From Micromonospora kangleipakensis (GTDB lineage: Bacteria > Actinomycetota > Actinomycetes > Mycobacteriales > Micromonosporaceae), in NCBI RefSeq assembly GCF_004217615.1, contig NZ_SHLD01000001.1, positions 4,712,001 to 4,776,000 on the forward strand: a DNA stretch of 64,000 nt, read 5' to 3'. The notes beneath the pieces were generated by a model. The model saw nothing but the letters and a program-made list of their open reading frames with translations, ran no database searches and was not told where the DNA came from. Made by a program: the position numbers and the translations under genes. How positions within the stretch are numbered: position 1 is the stretch's first letter; each line of letters opens with the position of its first letter. Positions 32,261 through 41,323 of the stretch are shown piece by piece.

Positions 32261-32506
32261 TCACCCGTGGCCCCTCGTCCCGTAGCCGGTGCGCTGGCCC
32301 AGCGTCACCGGCATAGTCGGCACTATCTGCGTCGGCTCGCGGTACCACTGCGTTTCCCGCAACCGCTCCGCCTGGTCGAGCAGTCGCCGCTGCGCCTCCG
32401 CCTGCTCGCTCGCCTGGTACCGCTGCCCGGTGCCCGGCGGTGGCGGCGGCTCCGGCCGCTGGACCAGCCACCGCACCAGCTTGCACAGCTCGGACCAGAT
32501 CGCCAC
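32261..32506 (-). CDS. Small protein with N-terminal hydrophobic helix and coiled coil, 81 aa
   Basis: MAIWSELCKLVRWLVQRPEP, a proline-rich linker, then a charged helix (YQASEQAEAQRRLLDQAERL, RETQWYREPTQI) and a short tail. The amphipathic front could touch the membrane. First gene of the four-gene chain that runs to 31553. Unknown function. Confidence 0.55.
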   Translation of the reverse strand: MAIWSELCKLVRWLVQRPEPPPPPGTGQRYQASEQAEAQRRLLDQAERLRETQWYREPTQIVPTMPVTLGQRTGYGTRGHG

Positions 32507-32586
32507 AGGTTCCGCCTCCTCGTCGAGCGTCGGGAGGCGGCGGCGAAGTCTCGTCAGGTCCTATCGGGTGTCGGGCATGAAAGAGC

Positions 32587-32640
32587 CCCGCCGCCGCCAG
32601 TGACCTGGACGTTACGAGCGGTCACGGGCGGCGGCGGGGA
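32587..32640 (-). terminator. GC-rich hairpin terminator of the XRE-TPR gene
   Basis: CCCCGCCGCCGCC (32587-32599) pairs with GGCGGCGGCGGGG (32628-32640). Inner pairs TGACC and GGTCA extend the stem. On the minus strand it is followed by CTCTTT. It lies 21 bases past the stop of the regulator. Confidence 0.7.
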
Positions 32641-32661
32641 GAGTTTGTACCCGAGGGAGCG

Positions 32662-33858
32662 CTACCCCATCACCCCAATCGCGAGAGCGAGCTCCCGCGC
32701 GTCCTCCCCGACCGTGCCCGGCCGGTTCGACAGCTCCAGAGCGAACGTGCGGGCGTACGGATGGTGCCGCACCGTGTCCACGCTCTCTCGCAGCGCCCGT
32801 CCGAGCAGATGCACCACCGCGACCTCGCCTCGGTGCAGCATGTGCGCCCGAGCGGCCTCGATCAGGGCGCCAGCCCGACGGGTGTGCGACGGCAGCGCCC
32901 GATAGTCAGCTGTGTCGGCCCGCCGGACGGCCTCACCAGCTCGACACAGGTCCGTCTCGATGGTGACCGCGTACGCCGCGCAGGCGGCTGGCCCGAACAT
33001 CAGCCAGGGGTGGGCGTACCCGCTGCCGAGCCGGCTCGCCGCCTCCTCGGCGGCGTCCCACGCGCGCCATGCCTTCCCGGCCCGCCCGGCCTTGCTGTGC
33101 CCGAGCGCGATGCCGAGCTGCGCCTGCCCCCACCGCGCCAACTGCTCACCACCCGCAGCCGGGTCAACCAGGCCCGCGGCGTCGACGAGCACCTGCTCGG
33201 CGGCGTCGACCTGGTTCGCTCCGCGGTAGACGTGGGCGTAGTACCAGGCGGCTACGGCGATGACAGCGGGGTCGTCTGCGTCCTGAGCGGCGAGCATCGC
33301 CCGGTCAGCGGCGAGCCACACCAACTCCGAATACGGCTGATGGGCCATGTACAACTGCGCAAGGTGGTAGACGCGCGCCAACTCGACCAGCGCCTGCCGG
33401 CGGGCCAGGCCGTCCAGCCTGCGGGCGCTGCGTTGCGCATCAGCCAGCAGCCCGGGAAGCACCGCGGCGACCGCCGTACGCTCGACGGTCGACCGGTGCC
33501 ACAGCGCCCACGCCTGGTCGACCAGGCCGCGCAGCACGTCGACGGGCGTCGGATCGCCGGCCGGCACGGCAGTGCGCTGCATGGCGGCGGCGACGTTGTC
33601 GACATCGGGGTGGCCAGCGCGGGTTACCGATGCCACCGGCAGGGACTGATCGCCGGTCAGCTCCGCCAGGTCGGAGATGTCGAGCACATCGGCCAGGCGG
33701 AGCAGCATAGGTAGGCGGGGCGGGAGGAGACGGCCATTCTCCAGGGCTTTGACCCATTCGGCGCTGCGGCCGACGAGTCCACCGAGAACTGGACGCGTTT
33801 TCCCTGCACGTTCGCGGTGGGCGCGAAGACGCGCACCAAAGGTCGTGGGGTCGGTCAT
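32662..33858 (-). CDS. XRE-family regulator with C-terminal TPR-like region
   Basis: 398 residues from ATG 33858, with GGGAGA upstream. N-terminal helix-turn-helix (FGARLRAHRERAGKTRPVLG; GLVGRSAEWVKALENGRLLP; MLLRLADVLDISDLAELTGD). The remaining 320 residues are helical repeats (LVDQAWALWHRSTVERTAVA; ARVYHLAQLYMAHQPYSELV; AAWYYAHVYRGANQVDAAEQ), the actinobacterial XRE-TPR architecture often used to sense peptides. In integrative elements such regulators control neighbouring small-gene chains, as here. The target operator is not identified. Confidence 0.85.
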   Translation of the reverse strand: MTDPTTFGARLRAHRERAGKTRPVLGGLVGRSAEWVKALENGRLLPPRLPMLLRLADVLDISDLAELTGDQSLPVASVTRAGHPDVDNVAAAMQRTAVPAGDPTPVDVLRGLVDQAWALWHRSTVERTAVAAVLPGLLADAQRSARRLDGLARRQALVELARVYHLAQLYMAHQPYSELVWLAADRAMLAAQDADDPAVIAVAAWYYAHVYRGANQVDAAEQVLVDAAGLVDPAAGGEQLARWGQAQLGIALGHSKAGRAGKAWRAWDAAEEAASRLGSGYAHPWLMFGPAACAAYAVTIETDLCRAGEAVRRADTADYRALPSHTRRAGALIEAARAHMLHRGEVAVVHLLGRALRESVDTVRHHPYARTFALELSNRPGTVGEDARELALAIGVMG

Positions 33859-34073
33859 CGTCGTCTCCCAGGTAGCGGTCTGGGCGGCGGGCCGCCGGCC
33901 GCTACTCCGGCGGGCCGCCACAATCGACGGTACTCGGATGGCAGCCTCCATGCGCTCCGCCGTAACCGAGTTGCGAAAGAAGTGCCGCGCGAGGCGCGCC
34001 GACCCGGCACGCGGAACGGGCCACCAGGCACGCCTTCACAGACTCCGGCGTACAGGTCGGCTCGTCCGTCGCC

Positions 34074-34199
34074 CACCAGGCCAGCCGCTGTCACATGGCG
34101 GCTGGCCTGCTGCTTCTTCGAGTGCTGCCGGTCGTCGTCGGTCGTCCTTGGTCGGCGTTTGACGGCCCGGTGACGGCCAGACGGCCCGGTGACGGCCCA
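34074..34199 (+). repeat. Left copy of a ~125-bp direct repeat with hairpin (R1)
   Basis: It starts at a hairpin, AGGCCAGCC (34078-34086) pairing with GGCTGGCCT (34100-34108). It continues CTGCTTCTTCGAGTGCTGCC, then GGTCGTCGTCGGTCGTC, and ends in a 19-bp tandem GACGGCCCGGTGACGGCC (34161-34198). The right copy R2 (41324-41453) has the same order and about three-quarters identity by eye. R1 and R2 bracket the DUF3592/CATRA/NUDIX island. Confidence 0.7.
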
Positions 34200-34278
34200 G
34201 ACCTCGGCTGCCTGTAGATCCGTGGTCGGTTCTATTGACCGCGCGAGCCTCGTTGCTGACCTGTTCTAGAGTCCGGCC

Positions 34279-34725
34279 ATGAACCCGCGACGGCCAAGCC
34301 GAAACTTCCTGCGGGCGTTCTCGACGTTCGGTCTGGTCTTTGCGATTGCGCTCCCGGCGATAACCACATGGTCGATCGCAGACGAGGGTCGGGGATCAGG
34401 GGCAGTCGCTCAGGTGCTTGACGTCGAGCATCTCGGAGTGAGGACCTTCCTGACAGTTCAATTCAGTACAAATCGTGGCGAGGTGTGTCAATCACGTCTG
34501 CGCGTTACGGTCGACGCAAACCGGGCTATGAGTAGCGGTTAGCGCATCCGGGTCCACCACGCCAAGAGCGACCCTTGCTCCAGAGTGCGCGAGGCTGGGG
34601 ATCAATCCGGTTGGTGGATCATCCTCCTTGCGGTGGTACTTGTGATCACGTTCGCCATCGTGACCTACGTTGCGTGGCGTTGGCCCCGACCTCCGCTCCC
34701 ACTCCGATACGCAGGCATGCCCTGA
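34279..34725 (+). pseudogene. DUF3592-like membrane protein split by an in-frame amber codon
   Basis: ATG 34279. First membrane segment FSTFGLVFAIALPAITTWSI, beta domain (VAQVLDVEHLGVRTFLTVQF, STNRGEVCQSRLRVTVDANR), then TAG at 34540-34542. Without any frame change it goes on with RIRVHHAKSDPCSRVREAGD and a second membrane segment WWIILLAVVLVITFAIVTYV to TGA 34725. The whole 148-codon frame matches the two-helix DUF3592 pattern, in which DxRVRY-DP follows the strand. A single substitution would explain the stop. Readthrough or a sequencing error are the other options. Confidence 0.75.
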
Positions 34726-35174
34726 CGAGATGGACGAGGTCGGTTTGACCCGGCACCGCCGTCAGACGTTGAAGCGGAACTAAGAGCCGCTGTCCCGCCA
34801 CCAGCGGAGCAGCGTCCGACACCTGCTCACCCCGCCTCTTAAGTCTGCCGTGGTTGGTTGCTGTTTGACGACGTTTCACGATGTCTTGTGCCCCCTATCT
34901 GCCCCACGCGTTCGGCGTTCTTAGCTGCCGACACCGGCATCCGACCGCGTGCCCCAAGGGCGCCCCTGCCTGGCCCCCCGACCTCTGGTCGGCGCATTAC
35001 GAGTCGGCTGCCGGTCCCTGCTCCCCCGGGCGCTTCCGTTGGTTGACTGGCTGCCATCGTCCGTGATCGTCCGCCCATGCTCGCCGGCCTGGCTGCTCGG
35101 TTGGCTGCTTTGACGGTCGCCCGCACCGACTTAGGTCCGTGCCGGCATGTGGCGGACATCAGTAGCGGCGACGC
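34726..35174. other. Intergenic stretch, 450 bp, nothing recognised
   Basis: The frames here are proline/serine-rich and look non-coding. An AT-richer spot around 34845-34885 (GGTTGGTTGCTGTTTGACG) may be a promoter or an old junction. No hairpin or repeat was identified. Confidence 0.4.
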
Positions 35175-36668
35175 TCACGAAACGTCGCCGGAACTCGGCT
35201 TCACCGCGGCGACCGCTCGGCGCAGCCGTTGGATCCGCCAGCCGGCCGAGAGCCCGGCTAGTACACCGCCGCCCACGGCGCACCCGATGGCCAGCCACGG
35301 CTGCCTCGCCGTACACCAAGTCTCGATGAACCAGCCCAGCGCGGCGCCAGTGAGCGCCACACAGGCCACATCGATGATCGGCCACTCGCGGTCCGGCCCG
35401 GCGCCCCGCCACCAGCGCAGCACGGTTGTTGGTAGGGCAAGTGCTATTGCTCCGGCCAGCGAGACCAGCGGCCCGAACGTACGGTGCGGCAGGGGCGGTT
35501 GGTACCCCAGGGCTTGCGCGGCGGTCAAGGCCAGAGTCAACGCGCTCAGCACGCTCACCTGCGCGAGCACGAGGTTGTCCCGTCCGCGCTGCAGCGATCC
35601 GTTCACCTCTGTCGCCGCCAGTCCGCCCACCTCCGACGCCTTGAGGCGCACCGATTCCAGGTAGGTCTCCTCGACCCGGAGCTGTTCCAAAGTCCACTGG
35701 CCGAGCTCGCGGTCGCTCTCCGCGACGCGGCCCGGACCAACGAGCTCAGCCAGGTTGTGCACGGCCAGCTGCGCGGTCGCGGCCATCGCGCGAACGTCGG
35801 CGAGGTAGCCCACCACCCGGCGCCGGCCTGCGTCGACCTCGACGAGCATCGGCTCGGCCCGCAGGACACGGTCCAGGGCGGGCCCCTTCGCCTGCAGTGC
35901 CCCGTGCAGCGCAGCGGTGTCCCGATTGACCGCTGCCACAGTCGTTCGGATCCCAGGCAAGGCGGCGGCGAGCAGCCGTGACTGGTGGCGTAACCGCGCG
36001 GAATGCTCGAGGTAGCGGGTGAACCGAGGCAGACCGCGGTGCGGCGGGTTGGTGAACCACGCCGATTGGACTCGGCCACCGTCGCGGCCGGCGATAGCGA
36101 AGAGGCGGCGATCGGCGCCGCGCCGCCCTGCCCTGGCCGAAGGCAACTCAGCGATCAGCTGTTCAGGACTGGGCCGCCAGACCGACCAGCGGCTCGGCGG
36201 GTCGGGAAGCTGCCTGAGCAGCGCCGGCAGTCGCCGCTCCTCGGCGTCGCGGGCCAAGCCGACGTGCACCAAGACGGTGCCGACCATGTCCCTGGCCGGC
36301 GCCGTCCACTCGTCCAGCCACCCCACGTCGAACTCGCTCCACGGCTTGGTGCCGCCCTGCACCGCCTCGAGAACGCTGACCGCGACGATGTCGCGCTGCT
36401 GATAGACGAGGATCTGGCGCAGCTCATGTGGCGCGGTGCACTGGGCCGCGCCCAGCACGGTCAGCGCACCGGCCTGGCCACCGTCCCGGGGCAGCTCCAG
36501 CTCGACGGGCCAGCGGTGGAGAATGGACTTGGTCATTTCGCGACTTCGCGCCCGCTCCCAGAGCTGCGTCACCGCCAGCCGGGACGGGGTGTCCTCGTGG
36601 GCAAGGACGCTCTCGGCCCGGGTGAACACGTGGAAGAGAACGGCCGGGTCGCGCAGCGGCGCGATCAT
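35175..36668 (-). CDS. CATRA conflict-system protein with C-terminal membrane domain
   Basis: 497 residues from ATG 36668. N-terminal soluble domain (LRDPAVLFHVFTRAESVLAH; LGAAQCTAPHELRQILVYQQ; AEERRLPALLRQLPDPPSRW) followed by a long helical linker (LAELVGPGRVAESDRELGQW; TLEQLRVEETYLESVRLKAS) and four membrane segments at about residues 372-480 (LSALTLALTAAQALGYQPPL; LVSLAGAIALALPTTVLRWW; DVACVALTGAALGWFIETW; AIGCAVGGGVLAGLSAGW). From memory this is the large protein of CATRA (caspase and TPR-repeat associated) conflict systems. It overlaps the small partner by four bases. It is probably a membrane-disrupting or signal-receiving component triggered by the CHAT protease. Confidence 0.75.
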   Translation of the reverse strand: MIAPLRDPAVLFHVFTRAESVLAHEDTPSRLAVTQLWERARSREMTKSILHRWPVELELPRDGGQAGALTVLGAAQCTAPHELRQILVYQQRDIVAVSVLEAVQGGTKPWSEFDVGWLDEWTAPARDMVGTVLVHVGLARDAEERRLPALLRQLPDPPSRWSVWRPSPEQLIAELPSARAGRRGADRRLFAIAGRDGGRVQSAWFTNPPHRGLPRFTRYLEHSARLRHQSRLLAAALPGIRTTVAAVNRDTAALHGALQAKGPALDRVLRAEPMLVEVDAGRRRVVGYLADVRAMAATAQLAVHNLAELVGPGRVAESDRELGQWTLEQLRVEETYLESVRLKASEVGGLAATEVNGSLQRGRDNLVLAQVSVLSALTLALTAAQALGYQPPLPHRTFGPLVSLAGAIALALPTTVLRWWRGAGPDREWPIIDVACVALTGAALGWFIETWCTARQPWLAIGCAVGGGVLAGLSAGWRIQRLRRAVAAVKPSSGDVS

Positions 36669-37015
36669 AGCTTCCGCACGGGGCCGTCGCCCGCGGCCGG
36701 CTCGGCATCTGCCGGCGGCTCCGGGAAACCGAGCTCGGCGAGCAGCGAGTTCGCCACCTCGCGCAGGCCAGGTCCAGGTGACACGCCCTCGTCGTTCTCG
36801 AGGTCCAGCTCGTGCCCGAACCCGTCAACCCGCCGGGTGGGGACGTAATGGCGCAGCGCGCGATGGGTCGCGCCGACCTGGTTCTCCTCCTTGGAGCGGA
36901 CCGCCTCACGCAATCGCAGGAGCACCGGCGAGATCTCTGCCCACTCGGTGGGCGCGCGCCGCAGGGCGAGTACCGCGCGGACCGTGTTGGCCACCTCGTC
37001 GTTGTACACGGGCAT
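36665..37015 (-). CDS. CATRA-associated small protein
   Basis: 116 residues from ATG 37015. VYNDEVANTVRAVLALRRAP, EWAEISPVLLRLREAVRSKE, ENQVGATHRALRHYVPTRRV, then an acidic tail with GPGLREVANSLLAELGF. It sits 11 bases after the CHAT gene and overlaps the CATRA gene, the usual three-gene order. It is possibly the adaptor or inhibitor that the CHAT protease cleaves. Cleavage sites cannot be predicted from this sequence alone. Confidence 0.75.
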   Translation of the reverse strand: MPVYNDEVANTVRAVLALRRAPTEWAEISPVLLRLREAVRSKEENQVGATHRALRHYVPTRRVDGFGHELDLENDEGVSPGPGLREVANSLLAELGFPEPPADAEPAAGDGPVRKL

Positions 37016-37026
37016 CGCCCAGCTCC

Positions 37027-39681
37027 TTACAGGTAGACGGTGAGTGGAAGGCTCTCGATCAGTACGTGCGGCTCCGGCTTCTCGGCCACGACCTTCCGAT
37101 AGTGGGCATGCAGGTTGACCACCACGTCGAAGGCAGATCCGGCCCGAGCCGCCGCGCGGCTCGCTTGCAACAACGCGCGGACCGTGTCGACGATCTCGTC
37201 GTCCAGCACGCTCCACAAAGGAGCGCCGATCGCGCCGGCGCCGGTGGCCATCAGCGCGCGCAGAAAACCGCCGATGTCGCCACCGTCAGTCTGCGTACCC
37301 TGTCCTGCGAGGCAGGCCCCGAGGACCGCCAGCTTGTTGCGCGGCAGCCGCAGGCGCAGGGCGACGTCGTACTGGGTGAGGAAGTCGCCGTCGGGCAGCA
37401 CCAGGTAGGGGCCGTATTGCCCGTAGGTCTCGTCGTACTTGCCGTGGCCGGCATAGATGAAGAACTCCGGCTTCGCATCGGCGATCGCTTTCAGCCCGGT
37501 CCCGTCCGCCCGGAACTTGCGTTCGACGTGCTCCAGCGCCCGTGGATAGTTCCCGGCAAGGATCATGTGATCCTCCTCCGACCAGTCGGTGTGTAGCAGT
37601 TCCCGGCCGGAGACGCCCCGCTCGCCGCCGCGGGCGCTGTCGTCGGCCGCCACGATGGCGGCGAGGTCGTCCGTCTCGCTGACCGGCTGCCGCTTCAGCA
37701 GGCTTCGGCCGCGGTTGACGAAAGCGGTGGCGCTGACCGACTGAGATAGCGGTACTCGTGCGGCAACCGGCGCCTCGGCTCCGGGCTCCCAGGCCACGTG
37801 CAGCGGAATGGCGAAGATGTCGTCGGTCGGGATCAGGACGAGGTGCTCCAGCTTCTCGGGCCTGTCGACCTCACGCCAGACGGGCTTGATCAGCAGTTCC
37901 CAGATCTCCCGGCAAAGATTGACCGACGGCGCGACGATTTCGCCTCGCTCGTTCGGCGTCATCAACTTGCGGACCAGAGCAGCGACATCGGCGCAAGGGA
38001 TGCCGGTCGTCACGCGCATCTCGCCATGCTGGAAGACGAAGGCGCCAATGCGGTCCGGGGATGCCGGACCGTATGCGAAGTAGCGCACCACGCATGTGTG
38101 GTCGTTATTGACCGTAAACATCCGTAGCCGGTGGGCGATCTCCGGATCGTGCGTCGCCGCCTCCAGCGGCTGAGTGAGGAACTGGTTCTCGAACTCGGTC
38201 TCCCGGCGGGCAAGCTCCGCGATCCGGGTGGCCTGACGCTCGTCGTGTGCCGCCGTCACGGCCGCCCGGCGCACGCCGGTGCCGCGTCGGCTGCCGGCCG
38301 GCCGTTCGGCCGCGTTCGGGATCGCCAGGGCTTCGGCTGCCGCCGCCCGGGGTGCCGTCGGCAGCGTCAGCCGGGGAAGCTCGGCGGTCGCCATCATGTC
38401 CAGCAGCTCGCGAGCCGATGACTCCTCGACAAGGCCGAACGCGCGTTCGGCCGGCTCCGGACCGGAAGCGGCAGCCATCTCTTCGAGCTCCTGGGCGATC
38501 CGCTCCAGGAAGCTGGGGCGTACGGCCTTGGCGTACGCCCGCTTGTATGCGGGCAACGCCACTGCCCGGCGCACCGACTCGGCGACCCGCCGGCGCAGGT
38601 CGGCCACGCGAGCCTCGTGGCGATGGCGGATCGCGTCGTCCAGCGCATTTACCGCTGTCACGTAGTGCCGCATCGTATGGTCGGCAAGCTCGACATCAGT
38701 GCCGATGCTGCCGCCCGCGTGCAGGTCGCCGATCACCTCCTCGAGCAGACTGGCGAGCTGCTCGACGCCCTCGGCGTTCCCTTCTTTCGCCTCCAGCCGG
38801 GCGAGTTGCTGGCGGGCGATCAGCGCACCGCGCCCGTATCGCTCATTAAGCAGTTCGGTGAACTGGATCCGTGCCGTGTTGTCGTCGCTGAGCAGAGCCT
38901 GGTGGTTGACGGACTGCACGATCCGGAACTCGTCGCCGAGCGCCCTGGAGATGGCGATCGACCGCATCGAGTCGCGCAGCGAGGCCACGTGCTGCCCCGG
39001 GCCCGAATCCTTCTCAGCAAGCGCCAGGTTGTGTAGCAAGCTCGATAGGCCGCGCAGGAACTCCCGCCCGCGGTAGTCCTCGACTGCACCAGCAGAGTCG
39101 GGATCGATGCCATGCCCTTCCGCCACGGCGGTCGCATCGTCGATCTCGGCGCGCAAGGCGGCGATAGTCTCCGCCGGGCGTTGGTCGCCAGCCTGCCGGC
39201 TCTGCTCATACGGCGTGCGCAGCACGTTGCTGCGGATGTCGGGCAGGCACCACCAGAGACCGGCCGCCGCAGCCACCCGATGGGCCGCCTCGAAGTCGCG
39301 CAGCGCCCGGGCGAAGCTTCCCAGCCGGTAGTGAATCTTGCCGGCGCCGTCGTACCAGCGGGCCGTCACGTACGCCACGAACTCGCCCTGCGGCTGGCCG
39401 AGCAGCCACTCGACGTCCGACCGAGAAGCCTCGATTCGGCGCAGCGCGGTCCAGTGGTCGTAGACCATGTCGCAGTGAATGATGTCGCACCAGTGCGCGC
39501 CGATCCGACGGGCCACCGCGCCCACATCGGCACGGTCGGCTCGTTCGAAGGCGCCGGCCATGCGAAGCACGCCGAGGGCATACTCGTGACGTAGCGGGAC
39601 ATCGAAATCGGCGTCGTATCGGCGGATCAGTTCCTCGATGTCGAAGCCGTCCGCGAAGTCCATGATGCGGTCGCTGTACAT
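37027..39681 (-). CDS. TPR-CHAT protease (caspase-like) of a CATRA system
   Basis: 884 residues from ATG 39681, with GAGGTGG upstream (an earlier GTG at 39720 is less likely). The first two thirds are helical repeats (ALRDFEAAHRVAAAAGLWWC; LHNLALAEKDSGPGQHVASL; FAYGPASPDRIGAFVF marks the transition). The C-terminal CHAT domain has HLVLIPTDDIFAIPLHVAWE, then catalytic His about 746 in FFIYAGHGKYDETYGQYGPY and catalytic Cys about 790 in LAVLGACLAGQGTQTDGGDI. Both dyad residues are in their expected settings, so it is probably an active peptidase. It starts a three-gene operon and is divergent from the NUDIX genes. Confidence 0.88.
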   Translation of the reverse strand: MYSDRIMDFADGFDIEELIRRYDADFDVPLRHEYALGVLRMAGAFERADRADVGAVARRIGAHWCDIIHCDMVYDHWTALRRIEASRSDVEWLLGQPQGEFVAYVTARWYDGAGKIHYRLGSFARALRDFEAAHRVAAAAGLWWCLPDIRSNVLRTPYEQSRQAGDQRPAETIAALRAEIDDATAVAEGHGIDPDSAGAVEDYRGREFLRGLSSLLHNLALAEKDSGPGQHVASLRDSMRSIAISRALGDEFRIVQSVNHQALLSDDNTARIQFTELLNERYGRGALIARQQLARLEAKEGNAEGVEQLASLLEEVIGDLHAGGSIGTDVELADHTMRHYVTAVNALDDAIRHRHEARVADLRRRVAESVRRAVALPAYKRAYAKAVRPSFLERIAQELEEMAAASGPEPAERAFGLVEESSARELLDMMATAELPRLTLPTAPRAAAAEALAIPNAAERPAGSRRGTGVRRAAVTAAHDERQATRIAELARRETEFENQFLTQPLEAATHDPEIAHRLRMFTVNNDHTCVVRYFAYGPASPDRIGAFVFQHGEMRVTTGIPCADVAALVRKLMTPNERGEIVAPSVNLCREIWELLIKPVWREVDRPEKLEHLVLIPTDDIFAIPLHVAWEPGAEAPVAARVPLSQSVSATAFVNRGRSLLKRQPVSETDDLAAIVAADDSARGGERGVSGRELLHTDWSEEDHMILAGNYPRALEHVERKFRADGTGLKAIADAKPEFFIYAGHGKYDETYGQYGPYLVLPDGDFLTQYDVALRLRLPRNKLAVLGACLAGQGTQTDGGDIGGFLRALMATGAGAIGAPLWSVLDDEIVDTVRALLQASRAAARAGSAFDVVVNLHAHYRKVVAEKPEPHVLIESLPLTVYL

Positions 39682-39849
39682 GCGCCACCTCGGCCGGTCG
39701 GAATGTCCCGGAGCGCCCAAGGTATCCGCGGCTGCCGAGGTCCGAGTAGGACCGAACGTTCAAGGTCTCCCGGACGGTACGGTGACCGAACGCTCTACAT
39801 AGATCACGGAGCGGGTCGGAACGGCGCGGATGAAAAAGCCAGAGCATCG

Positions 39850-40567
39850 ATGTACGCCAGCCTGCCGGAGAGCTTCCCGGACATGTTCGCCCATCCGCCG
39901 GTGCCGGCGACGAGGTCGGCTCGACCCCGCCGAGGTCGCCGTCGCTGAGGACGCCCAAACCGCTGAGCTGGCACAGTATGGAATGCCCCGCCCTTCAAGG
40001 TTGAGACTGGCGTGGTCTAGCCGAGCAGTACGTGATGGTCCTGTGCGACGCGGTCCGCAAACCGAGTGGCCGGCTCGGCACATACCTACCGGGCAGTCCC
40101 GTTCCCCAATGCGAGCGGCGTCGTGGTGCCGCGTCGTGGTGCTGCCCCTCCACGAGGAGCACGTCGTCCTGCTCCGCCATTCCGCACAGCATCCAGAATG
40201 GCATTGGGAGCTGCCTCGCGGCTTCGGCATGCCCGGTGCCGACCCGGCCGAAGACGCGCGGCGCGAACTGACCGCGGAGATCGGCGTGTCGCCGACTGCG
40301 CTGCACAACCCTCGGCGCGGTCTATCCGGACACCGGTCTGACCGCCACATCCGTGCGGCTCTTTTGCCGAGGTGGAGGGTGAGCCGCCGACCGCCGACCG
40401 CCGACCGCCGACCGCCGACCGCCGACCGCAAGGAGGGCATCACGGAGGTTCGCCTCGTGTCGGCCGCCGAGCTGGCTCGGTTGATCCGAGACGAGACGAT
40501 CAAGGACGGATTCACGATCTCCGCGTACGCTCGGGCCGTGCTGCATGGCTATATGCCAGCGGCGTGA
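39850..40567 (+). pseudogene. Decayed NUDIX gene, tandem duplicate of the next gene
   Basis: Fragments in three frames align with the intact neighbour. YASLPESFPDMFAHPP corresponds to its YDELRAERPGLFANPP, LDPAEVAVAEDAQTAELAQY to its second helix, and YVMVLCDAVRKPSGRLGTYL to its FAILVRDTVRFRDGKIGPYI. HWELPRGFGMPGADPAEDAR RELTAEIG is the NUDIX box with one Glu changed to Ala. At least three shifts (near 39920, 40300 and 40363) plus a 7-bp tandem repeat interrupt it. The C-terminus (SAAELARLIRDETIKDGFTI) is still clear. It would have been a nucleotide-pyrophosphate hydrolase. Confidence 0.75.
40384..40429 (+). repeat. Heptanucleotide tandem repeat CCGCCGA x6
   Basis: Six perfect copies of CCGCCGA (40384-40425) followed by CCGC. 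It lies inside the decayed NUDIX gene. Seven is not a multiple of three, so each copy gained or lost changes the frame. Confidence 0.9.
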
Positions 40568-40595
40568 CGGCGGGACGCGAGGCGGGAGGACGGGG

Positions 40596-41312
40596 ATGAG
40601 GGCAGACCAGGAGCGGCGCGAGCAGCGGCTCGCTCGCTACGACGAGCTGCGGGCAGAGCGGCCAGGATTGTTCGCCAATCCGCCCGGCGCGGCATTCGAG
40701 ATCGTCTTCGACCGAGCCTCCCAGCTTGCCGCAGCCGAGACGGCGGCAGAGCAGCTGCGCGCGGAGGGGCGGCCCGCAGAGTACGGCGACATGGGCGTCG
40801 TATACGAGGACCGATTCGCCATCTTGGTCCGCGACACGGTCCGTTTTCGCGACGGGAAGATAGGGCCATACATCCGACTGCTCGGCGCCGATTCCGGCAC
40901 CGGGGCCGCCATCCTGCCCATGCTCAACGACGGCCAAATCCTGCTGGTCCGCCACTTCCGACATGGGCTGCGCGGCTGGCAGTGGGAGATACCGCGTGGC
41001 TTCTCCGAAGGTGGCGCAGACGGCGCCACTACCGCGGCACGGGAGCTGGCTGAGGAGATCGGCGTCGCGACCGCGAAGATCGAGCCGCTGGGCAGGCTTG
41101 CCGCCGAGGGTGCGTTCGACGAGATCTACCTTGCCCGGTTGGCGGCCGACACGCTGCCCGTGATGCTGCCGGCCGAGGCTGTCACCGAGGGTATCGACGA
41201 GCGCCGGCTCTGCACCTCGGCCGAGCTGGCTGCAATGATCGCGGCTGGAGAGATCACCGACCAGTACTTGCTGGCCGCGTGGGCGTTCGCAACCGCGAAG
41301 GGCCATATCTGA
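40596..41312 (+). CDS. NUDIX hydrolase (ADP-ribose pyrophosphatase-like)
   Basis: 238 residues from ATG 40596, with GGGAGGA upstream. N-terminal helix (YDELRAERPGLFANPPGAAF), then strands YEDRFAILVRDTVRFRDGKI and GAAILPMLNDGQILLVRHFR. The NUDIX box WEIPRGFSEGGADGATTAAR continues into ELAEEIGVATA, keeping REL-EE-G for metal-dependent hydrolysis. The end is helical (LCTSAELAAMIAAGEITDQY). The layout suggests hydrolysis of an NDP-sugar or ADP-ribose-like substrate. Its position beside a CATRA operon hints at a second-messenger or damage-signal role, but a housekeeping role cannot be excluded. Confidence 0.85.
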   Translation: MRADQERREQRLARYDELRAERPGLFANPPGAAFEIVFDRASQLAAAETAAEQLRAEGRPAEYGDMGVVYEDRFAILVRDTVRFRDGKIGPYIRLLGADSGTGAAILPMLNDGQILLVRHFRHGLRGWQWEIPRGFSEGGADGATTAARELAEEIGVATAKIEPLGRLAAEGAFDEIYLARLAADTLPVMLPAEAVTEGIDERRLCTSAELAAMIAAGEITDQYLLAAWAFATAKGHI

Positions 41313-41323
41313 ACGGTCGACGC

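Noticed and set aside
40384..40429. Active phase variation of the first NUDIX gene
   Set aside because: The heptamer repeat could shift frames, but the gene carries several other lesions, so changing the repeat number alone would not restore it.
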